From: Gammaproteobacteria bacterium
GTDB lineage: Bacteria; Pseudomonadota; Gammaproteobacteria; Xanthomonadales; SZUA-36
Direction of reading: 5' to 3'
NCBI GenBank assembly: GCA_030431095.1
Contig: JAUIJU010000003.1
Location: 1 to 64,000, forward strand
DNA: 64,000 nucleotides
The position numbers and the translations under genes are program-made. Position 1 is the first letter of the stretch; each line of letters starts with the position of its first letter. The notes under the pieces are model-generated. The model was not told the origin of the DNA. It did no database searches and saw nothing but the letters and a program-made list of their open reading frames with translations. Below are positions 9,631 through 24,201 of this stretch, in pieces.

Positions 9631-10710
9631 TCAGTCCGATTCCGCCGCGTCGGCCAGCACTTCGCACAAGGCGATGTTGTCAGCCACCACGCGCTCGACC
9701 ACCACGGTACCGTGCAGGCCGAGTTCCGGAAAAGCGTAGTTCACCAGCGCGCGATCGCAGCCAGCGAACTCCACCACCAGGGTGCCCACATCCAGGTCGT
9801 TCACGGGGCTGGGGCTGGCGCTGTCGAACACGCCACCGCGGGTGATGGTGGCGCTGAGCTCGGCGCGATTGCCTTCGAAGGGGCCCTGGGCCGTAATCCA
9901 GCGATGGCCGGGGTCGCCGATCACGGCCGTCACGTCCTCGCCCGGGCGTTCGACCTCGAAGGTGAACCAGGAGAGAAACAGCGTGCCGCCGTCGGGATAG
10001 ACCGTAAAGAAGAGGCCTTGCCCGTCCGTCGAGGGCTGATACCAGGCGTCGTTCAGGCCGGGATTGACCGGGAAGTCGACCACCTCGTCGACGTCAAGGA
10101 TGACGAAGTTGTCCAGGCCCAGCGACCCGGTCCCATCGAAGTCGATCAATGGCGTGCTGGTGAAGCCCGCGGCATTGAGGTTCCAGCGCTGCAGGTCGCC
10201 GATGGCGTCCACGACCTGCATTCCGTCACCGGTAACGCGGCCGAATACCGCGAACCCGCCGTTCTGCGAGTCCAGGTCCTCGTTGTCCGCCAGGTTGATG
10301 AACCACTGGTTGGTGGCGCTGTCGGGATCGCCCTGCAGCTTGGCCATGGACAGGGTGCCGCGGGTGTTGGAGATGCCCGGCTCGTTCTGCACCGGATCCT
10401 TGATCGGACCCACGTTGATCACGCCATCGATCACCTTGTAGCCGCCGGCCTGGATGACGAAACCGGGCTCCAGGCGATGCACCACCACGTCATCGAAGCT
10501 GCCGTCGCGAACGTAGGACAGGAAATTGGCCACCGTGGCCGGGGCTTCCTCGTCGAACAACTCGACGGGAATGTCGCCCAGCGAAGTGCGCATGATCACG
10601 TCGGTGGCGTATACGGAAGGAGAAAACAGCCCGGCCAGCGCGACGGCCAGGTAAGCAGGAGCGGTTCGAAACATGGGCGTCTTCATTCCTTGGGCGCGAG
10701 GGAAGCGCAA
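9631..10710 (-). CDS. Cyclophilin-type peptidyl-prolyl isomerase with C-terminal extra domain
   Basis: MRTSLGDIPVELFDEEAPATVANFLSYV..., GTLSMAKLQGDPDSATNQWFINLADN, GGFAVFGRVTGDGMQVVDAI; C-terminal NDAWYQPSTDGQGLFFTVYPDGGTLFLSWFTFE domain. Confidence 0.88.
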   Translation of the reverse strand: MRFPRAQGMKTPMFRTAPAYLAVALAGLFSPSVYATDVIMRTSLGDIPVELFDEEAPATVANFLSYVRDGSFDDVVVHRLEPGFVIQAGGYKVIDGVINVGPIKDPVQNEPGISNTRGTLSMAKLQGDPDSATNQWFINLADNEDLDSQNGGFAVFGRVTGDGMQVVDAIGDLQRWNLNAAGFTSTPLIDFDGTGSLGLDNFVILDVDEVVDFPVNPGLNDAWYQPSTDGQGLFFTVYPDGGTLFLSWFTFEVERPGEDVTAVIGDPGHRWITAQGPFEGNRAELSATITRGGVFDSASPSPVNDLDVGTLVVEFAGCDRALVNYAFPELGLHGTVVVERVVADNIALCEVLADAAESD

Positions 10711-10847
10711 AGACGCGCATCATCCCAGTTTACGGGCCGGGATGAAACCCTGCGGGTCCATCAATATGGCGCCGGCTTTGCGGGGGCTTTCACCGAACCG
10801 ACCGGGACCGCTAACATGCGTTCTTTCAGTCCTCGGAAGACCCGCCC

Positions 10848-11714
10848 ATGCAACGCCCTTCCTACATCCTCGCGGCCAGTTGCGCCGACAGAGTCGGCAT
10901 CGTGGCCGCCGTTTCCGGGTTTCTCGCCGAACGCGGCGCGTTGCTGACCGAGATGTCGCATTTCGTCGACGAAGACGCCCGGGTATCGTTCGTTCGGACG
11001 GTTTTCGAGGACGATGTCGACGGTGAGCAGGCAGTGCCCGAGTTGCAGGACCGGTTTCGCGAGGCGGTAGCGCAACGCTTTGGCATGCAATTCGCCTTCT
11101 ATCCATCAAGCAGCCGGATGCGCACCCTGGTGGCCTGTTCTCGCCAGGACCACTGCCTGAACGCGCTGCTTCACCGCTGGTCCAGCGGTCACCTGCCGAT
11201 CGACATCGCCGGCGTGGTCTCCAACCACGACGACGCGCGCTCGCTGGTGGAGTGGCACAAGCTGCCGTTTCATCACCTGCCGATCGAGGCCGGCCGCAAG
11301 GCCGAACAGGAGGCGCGACTGCTGGACCTGTTCGACACCAGCGGCTCGGAGCTGATGGTGCTGGCGCGTTACATGCAGATTCTTTCACCGGTCGCCTGCG
11401 AACGGCTCGCGGGGCGCGCGATCAACATTCACCACTCCTTTCTGCCCGGCTTCAAGGGCGCCCGTCCCTACCACCAGGCCTTCGAGCGCGGGGTCAAACT
11501 GATCGGCGCCACGGCCCACTACGTGACCACCGACCTGGACGAAGGCCCCATCATCGAGCAGGACGTGGGCCGGGTGGATCACACCATGCCGGCCGAGGAA
11601 CTGGTGCGCCTGGGGCAGGACATCGAGTGCACCGTGCTCAACCGCGCGGTGCGCTGGCATGCCGAACACCGGGTGTTTCCCAACGGCAACCGCACGGTGG
11701 TGCTGTCACACTGA
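10848..11714 (+). CDS. purU: Formyltetrahydrofolate deformylase
   Basis: ACT N-terminus plus formyltransferase domain (INIHHSFLPGFKGARPYHQAFERGVKLIGATAHYVTTDLDEGPIIEQDV). Confidence 0.93.
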   Translation: MQRPSYILAASCADRVGIVAAVSGFLAERGALLTEMSHFVDEDARVSFVRTVFEDDVDGEQAVPELQDRFREAVAQRFGMQFAFYPSSSRMRTLVACSRQDHCLNALLHRWSSGHLPIDIAGVVSNHDDARSLVEWHKLPFHHLPIEAGRKAEQEARLLDLFDTSGSELMVLARYMQILSPVACERLAGRAINIHHSFLPGFKGARPYHQAFERGVKLIGATAHYVTTDLDEGPIIEQDVGRVDHTMPAEELVRLGQDIECTVLNRAVRWHAEHRVFPNGNRTVVLSH

Positions 11715-11767
11715 GCCGGATTCAAATCCGGTCGGGCACGAAGCGCTTGGCGGTCTGCTTGCCGCGC

Positions 11768-11797
11768 ATAAAAAAGCCGGCATTGCGCCGGCTTTCT
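11768..11797. terminator. Bidirectional terminator between purU and atpC
   Basis: aaaaaaGCCGGCattgcGCCGGCtttct hairpin between convergent genes. Confidence 0.7.
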
Positions 11798-11817
11798 GTC
11801 GCGTTGGGGGTAAATCC

Positions 11818-12242
11818 CTACTTGCGCTTGACGTTCTTGCGCAGCTGTTCCAGGGCCTGTAGCTGGGCGATGGCCTCGGCCAGCTTGGCCTGGGCCTCGG
11901 CCACTTCCATGGCTTCGGTGCGATCGGCCAGGGCCCGTTCGGCTTCTTCCTTGGCCTTGGCGGCCGCCGCCGCGTCGATGTCCTCGCCGCGCATGGCCGT
12001 GTCCGCCAGCACGGTGACGATGTGCGGCTGCACCTCGATGATGCCACCGCCACAGAAGAAGAACTGCTCCGCGCCGGACTCGTCGACCACGCGCACCGGC
12101 CCCGGCCTGAGCTGGGTGATCAGTGGCGTGTGCCGCGGGTAGACGCCCAGTTCGCCGGACACGCCGGTGGCGAACACCTGGGCGGCCTGGCCGGACCAGA
12201 TCTCATTCTGGGCCGAGACGATGTCGCATTGAATGGTTTTCA

Positions 12243-12243
<1 letters not shown>
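11818..12243 (-). CDS. atpC: F1Fo ATP synthase epsilon subunit
   Basis: MKTIQCDIVSAQNEIWSGQAAQVFATGVSGELGVYPRHTPLITQLRPG; operon position. Confidence 0.95.
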
Positions 12244-13724
<1,481 letters not shown>

Positions 13725-13813
13725 TTACTCACTCAATAAAAAATTCAGTCTCTTGGCGCCCGGAGTACGGAAAGCACATCTCGCCTTCCGCCTGCCTCCT
13801 ACCGCCTACCCGT

Positions 13814-14680
13814 TCAAACAGCCGCCGCCCCGCTCACGATCTCCGAAATCTCCTGCGTGATCGCCGCCTGCCGGGCCTTGTTGTAGTCCAGGCGCAGCTC
13901 GTCGATCAGGTCGCTGGCGTTATCAGTGGCGTTCTTCATGGCGATCATGCGCGCGGCGTGTTCCGAGGCCAGGTTCTCGAGCACCGCCTGGTAGACCAGG
14001 GACTCGATGTAGCGGATCAGCACGCTGTCCAGCAGGGTCTCGGCATCGGGCTCGTAGATGTAGTCCCAGATGTCCGGCACGCCCTCGTCGTCCGACTCGG
14101 GCAGCGGCAGCAGCTGTTCCACTTCCGGGCGCTGCGACATGGTGTTGATGAAGTCGTTGTACGCCAGGAAGACCTCGTCGATGTCCTGGTCGCGGTACTG
14201 ATCCAGCACCACCTTGATGGAGCCGATCAGGTCCTCGACCTGGGGTTTCTCGCCGAGGTCCTGCACGCGCGCGGCGATGTCCACCTTCACGTTGCGGAAG
14301 TAGGAGCCGGCCTTCTTGCCCAGGGTGACCACCGTCACCTCGGCGCCGCGCTGCTTCCACTCGCCCATGTGCGCCAGCACTTTCTTGAACAGGTTGGTGT
14401 TCAGGCCGCCGCACAGGCCGCGGTCGGTGGACACGATGATATAGGCCACCTTCTTGACCTCTTTACCGTGGGACACGGTGAAGGGGTGCCGGTACTCCGG
14501 GTTGGCCTTGCCCAGGTGGCTGATGATGCGTCGCATCATCCGCGCATAGGGCCGCGTGGCGTTCATCAGGTCCTGCGATTTGCGGATCTTGCTCGCCGAG
14601 ACCATTTCCAGGGCCGAGGTCACCTTCTTGGTGTTCTCGACACTCTTGATCTGGCTGGTGATTTCCTTGCCGCTTGCCAT
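13814..14680 (-). CDS. atpG: F1Fo ATP synthase gamma subunit
   Basis: [34 protein letters not shown]...[16 protein letters not shown]. Confidence 0.97.
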   Translation of the reverse strand: MASGKEITSQIKSVENTKKVTSALEMVSASKIRKSQDLMNATRPYARMMRRIISHLGKANPEYRHPFTVSHGKEVKKVAYIIVSTDRGLCGGLNTNLFKKVLAHMGEWKQRGAEVTVVTLGKKAGSYFRNVKVDIAARVQDLGEKPQVEDLIGSIKVVLDQYRDQDIDEVFLAYNDFINTMSQRPEVEQLLPLPESDDEGVPDIWDYIYEPDAETLLDSVLIRYIESLVYQAVLENLASEHAARMIAMKNATDNASDLIDELRLDYNKARQAAITQEISEIVSGAAAV

Positions 14681-14707
14681 GGTTGACTCCGGGGCCGTCT
14701 CGCTCGC

Positions 14708-16258
<1,551 letters not shown>

Positions 16259-16315
16259 TTTCCTGTGAACGTCGCTTCCAACGGGTCGCGACCGGTTTCA
16301 CTGCATTTCAAAGCG

Positions 16316-16849
16316 TTAATTCAGGGAGCCTTCCAGCCGGCCGATGCGTCCGCGAAGGGAACCGTCGATGACCTCGTCACCGGCGTAGATCACCGCACCG
16401 CCCAGTACCGAGGCGTCGACCTCGTTGTTCAGCTCGATATCGCGATCGAAGCGCCGGGCCAGGGCCTCGCGCATACGCCGCGACTGGTCTTCGTCCAGCG
16501 CCACGGCCGACACCACGCGCACGTTCAGCCGGTTTTCCGCGGCTTCGCGAAACTCGGCGAACAGCTCAGCGACCTCGGGCAGCAGCGGCAGGCGGTCGTT
16601 GGCGCCCATCACGCCCAGGAAGCGGCGGAAGGCCGGATCCAGTTCGCTGCCCGCGGCGGCCTCGATGATGCCCACGGCGGTGTCCGTGTCCTGCTCCGGG
16701 CTGCCCAGCCAGTCGGCCATGGTGTCCTCGGAGACCACGGCAGCGGCCAGGGCCAGGGCATCGCCCCAGGCGCCCAGCGCCCCGGCCTCACTGGCCAGGT
16801 CGAAAGCCGCCCGGGCGTAAGGACGGGCCAGAGTGGTCAGGTTGCTCAT
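16316..16849 (-). CDS. atpH: F1Fo ATP synthase delta subunit
   Basis: Operon position and [28 protein letters not shown]... pattern. Confidence 0.95.
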   Translation of the reverse strand: MSNLTTLARPYARAAFDLASEAGALGAWGDALALAAAVVSEDTMADWLGSPEQDTDTAVGIIEAAAGSELDPAFRRFLGVMGANDRLPLLPEVAELFAEFREAAENRLNVRVVSAVALDEDQSRRMREALARRFDRDIELNNEVDASVLGGAVIYAGDEVIDGSLRGRIGRLEGSLN

Positions 16850-17316
16850 AGCTCGGCGATCAGCTTGTCGAGCAGCTCACGGTGGGTCTGCTCGTCCACT
16901 TCCTTTTCCAGGATTTTCGCGGCGCCGGCCACGGCCAGGGCGGCCACGGCATTGCGCAGCTCTTCCCGGGCCTGGTTGGCCGACTGGGAAATCTCGGCCT
17001 CGGCGGCGGACACCTGGCGCTTGCGCTCCGCGGTGGCGTCGTCCTTGGCCTGCTCCAGGATCTGGCCGTGGCGCTGGTTGGCCTGCTCCACGATCTCGCC
17101 GGCCTTGTCACGGGCGACCTTGATCTGTTCGTCGGCGCGCGACTTGGCTTCTTCCAGCTCCTTTTCGGCGCGGTCGGAAGCGGCAAGACCGTCGGCGATC
17201 TTCTCGCGACGCTCGTCCATGGCCTTGAGCAACGGCGGCCAGATGAACTTCATGCAGAACCACACGAAGATCATCATGGCGATCGATTGCAGTATCAGGG
17301 TGGCATTGATATTCAT
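16846..17316 (-). CDS. atpF: F1Fo ATP synthase subunit b
   Basis: [44 protein letters not shown]. Confidence 0.96.
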   Translation of the reverse strand: MNINATLILQSIAMMIFVWFCMKFIWPPLLKAMDERREKIADGLAASDRAEKELEEAKSRADEQIKVARDKAGEIVEQANQRHGQILEQAKDDATAERKRQVSAAEAEISQSANQAREELRNAVAALAVAGAAKILEKEVDEQTHRELLDKLIAEL

Positions 17317-17387
17317 GCCGGGTCCTCTCGGTCTGGTGGTGCCGTGACGCGGATCGCCCTGGGCGACCGCGCCTCGTCAGGGCTGCC

Positions 17388-17672
<285 letters not shown>

Positions 17673-17738
17673 TTAAGAGTTTCTGACTTACAAAAATAAC
17701 GTTGATCGATGTCGATTCGTGTGCGCCCGGGGTTCCGA

Positions 17739-18809
<1,071 letters not shown>

Positions 18810-18833
18810 TCAAACCCACCGCCAAGGTGGGTA

Positions 18834-19211
18834 TCAATTGCCCAAAATCAACCCCAGCCAACCAGCCAGGAGGACGATGCCCATGCCGGTGAAAAACCAG
18901 CCGGCGGCCAGGGGCTCCACCGCCGTGAACACCACCACGCAAATGGTGGCGCAGAGCAACCACTTGGCGCACTCGGCCAGCACGGCCGCGCGCAGGAAGG
19001 CGCCGCTTTCCGCCCCGAACCGGCGCGCCACGATCAGGGCGAACGCCAGGCCGGGCAGATACGACGCCAGGCTGCCGAACATCGATGAGTAGGCCGCAAC
19101 TGGCCCCGCGATAACGCCGGCGACACCGGCGAGCCCCAGCCCCGCCAGGGCCTGGACCCTCAACCACCGCCGTGTCATGCGACGGTTGTTTACCGCGGCG
19201 GGAACGGTCAT
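18834..19211 (-). CDS. atpI: ATP synthase subunit I
   Basis: Start trimmed to MTVPAAVNNRRMTRRWLRVQALAGLGLAGVAG...; four TM segments; upstream of atpB. Confidence 0.8.
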   Translation of the reverse strand: MTVPAAVNNRRMTRRWLRVQALAGLGLAGVAGVIAGPVAAYSSMFGSLASYLPGLAFALIVARRFGAESGAFLRAAVLAECAKWLLCATICVVVFTAVEPLAAGWFFTGMGIVLLAGWLGLILGN

Positions 19212-19556
19212 CTGCACTGCCCCATCATTGAAACGCGGCGCCAACCCGGCTCGAAAAACACGGGGTTCATGCCGCCCTGTCCTCCGCGCCGAAGGAAATG
19301 AATCCACTGCGAGCGCCAAAGACCGCCCATTTTAACATTCCGGTTTTCTATGGGGCAATAGAAAAGCCGCTTAAAAATGGGTTCCGGGTGGGGTTTTTGC
19401 GGGTTTGGTCCGCATCGGGAGTTCTCTTGGCCGGGAATGGGGGTGCCGACGGCCACGATCGGGCGCGTACCCCGCTCCCGGGATCGGACCTTGGCCAACA
19501 TTCCGATCCCGGAATGGGGTCGTCCCGCTACCCCGGGCCGCCTGATCCAGGCCCGA

Positions 19557-19991
19557 TTAAGTCCCGACCACTTCCACGTTCAGGACATTCTCGGTGTTCA
19601 GCGAAGCGGTCACCAGGCAGGCGTTTTCCGACTTGTGCAGAATGCGTTCCGCCTTATCGGCGTCAGTACCAGCCGGCACGGTCAACCGTGCATCGAGCTC
19701 GAACCGCGTGAAGCGCGTGACGCCCTCCACCCGATCCAGGGTGCCCTGCACATCGCATTCGAGGTTTTCCCAATCGAGCTTTGATGCCCGCGCGATGGCC
19801 CTGAAGGTCAGAATGAAGCAGTCCGCAACGGCGGCGGTCAGCAGCGACTCGGGCGACCAGTGTCCGCCGGGTCCGCCGAACTCGGGCGGCGGCGTGCTGT
19901 CCAGGTCCGCCACACCGTCGGCGCTCAGGGTGACATGGGAAGTCGGCGTCGCGCTGGCGCCGGTGCGATAGACGTGCGGAAAGGGGTGCAT
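19557..19991 (-). CDS. OsmC family protein
   Basis: GGHWSPESLLTAAVADCFILTFRAIARA...SENACLVTASLN. Start trimmed to 19991. Confidence 0.85.
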   Translation of the reverse strand: MHPFPHVYRTGASATPTSHVTLSADGVADLDSTPPPEFGGPGGHWSPESLLTAAVADCFILTFRAIARASKLDWENLECDVQGTLDRVEGVTRFTRFELDARLTVPAGTDADKAERILHKSENACLVTASLNTENVLNVEVVGT

Positions 19992-20064
19992 GGCGTGATT
20001 CCTCTGTGGATGTCCCCCCCACATGCGGTCCGGGGACTTCCCGGTCAAGGGAAACCGTGTGAAT

Positions 20065-20934
20065 TCAGTCGCGCGACAGATGCCCGATGATGCCCTCCAG
20101 CTCGTCAGCCGAGTTGTAGCTGATCACCAGCTTGCCCTTGCCCTTGGCGTTGTGCTGGATGCGTACCTGGGCGCAAAGCTTCTCGGTCAGGTCCTCCTGC
20201 AAGCGCCGGATGTCCGGGTCCATCGCGCGGGAGCGTGGTGCGGTCGGCTTCTGCAGTCGCTTGACCAGGTTTTCCGTTTCACGAACCGACAGCTGCTTGC
20301 GCACCACTTCGCGTGCGGCCCGGGCCTGCAGGGCTTCGGGCAGCACCAGCAGGGCGCGGGCATGGCCCATCTCGAGGTGCCGGTCGTCGACCAGTTCGCG
20401 AACCTCGGCCGACAGGTCCAGCAGGCGAAGCAGGTTGCTCACCGCCGATCGTGAACGCCCCACGGCCGCGGCTGCCTCCTGATGGGTCAGCTCGAATTCG
20501 TCCACCAGGCGACGCAAGGCCGACGCCTCTTCCAGAGGATTGAGGTCTTCACGCTGGATGTTTTCCACCAACGCCATGGCGATGGCCACCTCGTCCGCCA
20601 CTTCGCGAACGATGGCCGGAATCTTGTCGATGCCGGCCAGCTGCGCCGCGCGCCAGCGGCGCTCGCCCGCGATCAACTCATACTCGCCCTCGCCCAGGGC
20701 ACGCACCACCACGGGCTGGATCACCCCCTGGCGGCGAATGGAGTCGGCCAGCTCTTCCAGGCGGTCAGTGTCGAACACCGAGCGTGGCTGGTACTTGCCG
20801 GCACGCACCCGGTCCACGGGCAGGTCGCGCAAGGACGCGTCGCCGGCGGCCGCGGTGTTCGAGGCCTGGTCCAGGGTGCTCTTGCTGAGCATGGAGGAGA
20901 GGTTGCGCCCCAGGGGACTTTTCTTGGCAGGCAT
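20065..20934 (-). CDS. parB: Chromosome partitioning protein ParB
   Basis: YQPRSVFDTDRLEELADSIRRQGVIQPVVVR...YELIAGERRWRAAQLAG...ENIQREDLNPLEEASALRRLVDEF. Confidence 0.95.
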   Translation of the reverse strand: MPAKKSPLGRNLSSMLSKSTLDQASNTAAAGDASLRDLPVDRVRAGKYQPRSVFDTDRLEELADSIRRQGVIQPVVVRALGEGEYELIAGERRWRAAQLAGIDKIPAIVREVADEVAIAMALVENIQREDLNPLEEASALRRLVDEFELTHQEAAAAVGRSRSAVSNLLRLLDLSAEVRELVDDRHLEMGHARALLVLPEALQARAAREVVRKQLSVRETENLVKRLQKPTAPRSRAMDPDIRRLQEDLTEKLCAQVRIQHNAKGKGKLVISYNSADELEGIIGHLSRD

Positions 20935-21009
20935 GGTGCGAATTCCTCAGGCAGACACGGGTTGGGGTGGCGCGGATTCAGACATTCGGAGGCTCACACG
21001 CGCAGGCGC

Positions 21010-21789
21010 TCAGCCGGCTTCGCGCTTGCGGCGCCGGCGCAGGACTTCACCGGCCAGGCCGATGTAGGCCAGGGCGCCACGTGAACCCGGATCGTAGTGG
21101 AGTACCGGCATGCCGTGGCTGGGCGCCTCGGCCACACGCACGTTGCGCGGCACCAGGGTGCGGTACACACGGTCTCCGAAGTTCTCCATCAACTGGTCCG
21201 ACACGGCTGCCGACAGGTTGTTGCGCATATCGTACATGGTGCGCAACAGGCCCTCGATCTCCAGCTGCGGGTTCACGCTTCCACGCACCTGGTCCACCGT
21301 CTCCAGCAGGGCGGCCAGTCCCTCCAGGGCATAGTACTCGCACTGGATGGGAATCAGCACGCTGTTGGCCGCGGCCAGCGCATTGAGGGTCAGCAGGTTC
21401 AGTGACGGCGGGCAGTCGATGATGATCCAGCCATAACGTGGCGCCACGTCCTCCAGGGCTTCGCGCAGGCGAAACTCGCGCCGGTCCCGGTTCATCAGCT
21501 CGAACTCGGCGGCGCCCAGGTCGCCGTTGGACGGCAGCAGGTCAAAGCCGAGCTGTTCCGGGCTTTGCAGGGCCTCGACCACCGTGCATTGGCCCACCAT
21601 GACGTCGTACGCGGTGCGTTCGAGTTCGCGCGGGTTGATGCCGCAACCGGTGGAGGCGTTGCCCTGGGGATCCAAGTCCACCAGCAGGACGCTGTAATTC
21701 ATGTCCGCCAGGGCCGCGGCCAGGTTGACGCAGGTGGTGGTCTTGCCAACACCCCCTTTCTGGTTGGCGACTGCGATGATGCGAGCCAT
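21010..21789 (-). CDS. parA: Chromosome partitioning ATPase ParA
   Basis: MARIIAVANQKGGVGKTTTCVNLAAALA...LLVDLDPQGNASTGCG. Confidence 0.96.
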   Translation of the reverse strand: MARIIAVANQKGGVGKTTTCVNLAAALADMNYSVLLVDLDPQGNASTGCGINPRELERTAYDVMVGQCTVVEALQSPEQLGFDLLPSNGDLGAAEFELMNRDRREFRLREALEDVAPRYGWIIIDCPPSLNLLTLNALAAANSVLIPIQCEYYALEGLAALLETVDQVRGSVNPQLEIEGLLRTMYDMRNNLSAAVSDQLMENFGDRVYRTLVPRNVRVAEAPSHGMPVLHYDPGSRGALAYIGLAGEVLRRRRKREAG

Positions 21790-21807
21790 GTTGCTGTTCT
21801 TGATTCC

Positions 21808-22455
21808 TCAGGTTTCCGGCGTGGCGGCCAGGATGGCCAGGTGACGCCGGGCATCGAGCCCGGGTACGGCCAGGGGTTCCACGGAAATGACGCGCACCCA
21901 GTCCGGCAGCGCAGCCAGCTCCTTGTCGGGGGATTGTCCTTTCATGGCCAGCAGGCGCGTTTCGGGCCGCGCCAGGTGGCGAACCGAGCCGGCGAAATCC
22001 GCCAGGGAACTGAACGCCCGTGAAGTGATGGTACTGAAGTCCGTGCCCGGTGAGAAGCGCTCCACCCGCTCGTGGACCGGTTCGACCCGTTCCAGGCCCA
22101 GCTCGCGCACCACGTGGCGCAGGAACCGCACTTTCTTGCCGGCGCTGTCGAGCAACACCACCGGCTCGTCGGGGCGCATCACGGCGAGCGGCAGGCCGGG
22201 AAATCCCGCCCCGGTGCCCACGTCCAGCAACGGGCCGTCGCCGCGATGAGCATGGATGGACAGGGAATCGAGCAGGTGGCGCACCAGCAGGTGATCGAAC
22301 TCGCCCGGCGCCACCAGGTTGTAGGTGCGGCCCCAGCGACGCAGCAAAGACAGGTAGGCCAGCAGGCGATCGAGCATCAGCGCGTCGGGCGCCAGGCCAA
22401 GTTCGGCCAGGCCCGATTCCAGCGCCGGGCGTTCCTGGGGGTTGCCGGGAGGCAT
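21808..22455 (-). CDS. rsmG: 16S rRNA (guanine527-N7)-methyltransferase
   Basis: Start trimmed to 22455. YNLVAPGEFDHLLVRHLLDSLSIH, LLDVGTGAGFPGLPLAV, ITSRAFSSLADF. Confidence 0.93.
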   Translation of the reverse strand: MPPGNPQERPALESGLAELGLAPDALMLDRLLAYLSLLRRWGRTYNLVAPGEFDHLLVRHLLDSLSIHAHRGDGPLLDVGTGAGFPGLPLAVMRPDEPVVLLDSAGKKVRFLRHVVRELGLERVEPVHERVERFSPGTDFSTITSRAFSSLADFAGSVRHLARPETRLLAMKGQSPDKELAALPDWVRVISVEPLAVPGLDARRHLAILAATPET

Positions 22456-22487
22456 GTGCGGCCGCTGCGCAGGGAGCGCGCGGCGCC

Positions 22488-23117
22488 TCAGATCTGGTCC
22501 GCGCGCTTCATCTGGGACACGATGCGATCGGAGAGTCGCTCGGCCACGTCCTGGTACTCGATGTCCTTGCTTTCGGTGACCATGCTCCAAACGCGCTCGA
22601 TTCGGCGTACGTCGACATAGACGGTCTCCAGCATCAGCTCGGTGGTCTTGTCTTCCCAGCCGGGGCCTTCGCGCACGGTGTAGACGTCGTAGAAATAGGG
22701 GCTGTACCACCCCCCCACACCGGTGCCGATGTTTTCCATCCAGTAGTCGGCGCGTTCGTAGCCGGCACTGGCGCCGCCACCAATGATGAACACGATGATC
22801 GCCGCGTCGGCATTGGCATTGCGCAGCGCTTTCTCCACGTTCTCCCGGGTGAGCTTACCGCGCATCCCGTGAAGCTCGGCGCTTTCCACCGCCTGCACAC
22901 CTTCTTTGCGAAGCCGCGCCACCATGTCGCGCTCGATCACCAGCCGCTGCAGCTGGTCCGGCCAGGCCACCAGGACCGCCATCTTTTCCGGCGCCTCGGG
23001 CGCGATCTTGTCGGATTGCCAGGTATCCACCACCTTGGTGGTGCCACAGGCCGCCAGCAACAGGGCCGCCAGGGCCAGGGCCGCCGTGCGGAGACAGGTT
23101 TGGGAGGAAGTGCTCAT
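22488..23117 (-). CDS. Lipoprotein of unknown function (DUF4136-like)
   Basis: Lipobox LLLAACGTTKVVDTWQSDK; start trimmed to MSTSSQT. Confidence 0.65.
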   Translation of the reverse strand: MSTSSQTCLRTAALALAALLLAACGTTKVVDTWQSDKIAPEAPEKMAVLVAWPDQLQRLVIERDMVARLRKEGVQAVESAELHGMRGKLTRENVEKALRNANADAAIIVFIIGGGASAGYERADYWMENIGTGVGGWYSPYFYDVYTVREGPGWEDKTTELMLETVYVDVRRIERVWSMVTESKDIEYQDVAERLSDRIVSQMKRADQI

Positions 23118-23160
23118 TGCGAATGCCGTCCGGGAAAACATCGCGGCATTATACGGCCCC

Positions 23161-24201
23161 TCACCCGCTTTTGACGATGGTCAGGTCGAGTTCCTCGGCC
23201 AGGTGGCACGCCACCCAGTCCCCCTGGGGCAATCGGCGCAGCGGCGGCACCTCGATTTCACAGCGTTTCACCGCGTACGGGCAGCGTGGATGGAACACGC
23301 AACCGGCCGGAGGGTCCAGGGGCGAGGGCATGTCGCCGCGCAGTCCACTGGTCGCGGTGCGCCGGCGGGCGGCCGGATCGGGGATGGGCACGGCTTTGAC
23401 CAGGGCGCTGGTGTACGGGTGCAACGGCCGCCGGTACAGGTTGGGCGCGCTCGACACCTCCATGGCCCGTCCCAGGTACATCACCATGACGCGATCGCTG
23501 ATGTGCTTGACCACGGCCAGGTCGTGGGCGATGAAGATCAATGACAGGGCCAGCTTGCGTTGCAGATCCTTGAGCAGATTGATGATCTGGGCCTGGATGG
23601 AGACATCCAGGGCGCTGACCGGCTCGTCACAGATGATCAACCGGGGATTCAGCACCAGCGCCCGGGCGATCCCGATCCGCTGGCACTGACCGCCGGAAAA
23701 CTCGTGGGGGTAGCGATTGATCTGGTTGGGCAGCAGACCGACCATCTTCATCATGCCCCGCACCCGCTCTTCGACCTGCACCCGGGCGATCTTGGGATAG
23801 AACGTCCACAGGGGCTCAGCGATGATGTCGTGCACGGTCATGCGGGGATTCAGCGAGGCCAGGGGATCCTGGAAGATGATCTGCAATTCCTTGCGCTTCT
23901 TGCGCAACGTCTTCTCGTCCAGCCCCACCAGGTCCTCACCCAGCCACAGCACGCGGCCGCGGCGTGGCTGCACCAGGCCCAACAGCGCCCGTGCCAGGGT
24001 CGACTTGCCGCAACCCGATTCGCCGACCACGCCCAGCGTTTCACCGCGTGCCAGCTCGAAACTGATACCGTCCACCGCGTTCAGGGGCCTGGTGTGCCGC
24101 CGCAACAACCCGCCCTGCTGAATGTCGTAGGTCACCGCCAGGTCCTGCACTTTCAGCACCGGGCGCTGTTTGCGGCGCCGGCCGGAGGCGGGGCCGCTCA
24201 T
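23161..24201 (-). CDS. oppF: Oligopeptide ABC transporter ATP-binding protein
   Basis: Walker A GESGCGKSTLARALLG, SGGQCQRIGIARAL, C-terminal oligopeptide domain GCVFHPRCPYAVKRCE. Confidence 0.9.
   Translation of the reverse strand: MSGPASGRRRKQRPVLKVQDLAVTYDIQQGGLLRRHTRPLNAVDGISFELARGETLGVVGESGCGKSTLARALLGLVQPRRGRVLWLGEDLVGLDEKTLRKKRKELQIIFQDPLASLNPRMTVHDIIAEPLWTFYPKIARVQVEERVRGMMKMVGLLPNQINRYPHEFSGGQCQRIGIARALVLNPRLIICDEPVSALDVSIQAQIINLLKDLQRKLALSLIFIAHDLAVVKHISDRVMVMYLGRAMEVSSAPNLYRRPLHPYTSALVKAVPIPDPAARRRTATSGLRGDMPSPLDPPAGCVFHPRCPYAVKRCEIEVPPLRRLPQGDWVACHLAEELDLTIVKSG

Noticed and set aside
8914-10947. 677-aa plus-strand ORF
   Set aside because: Antisense to the PycTM-like and cyclophilin genes; composition typical of a GC-rich shadow frame.
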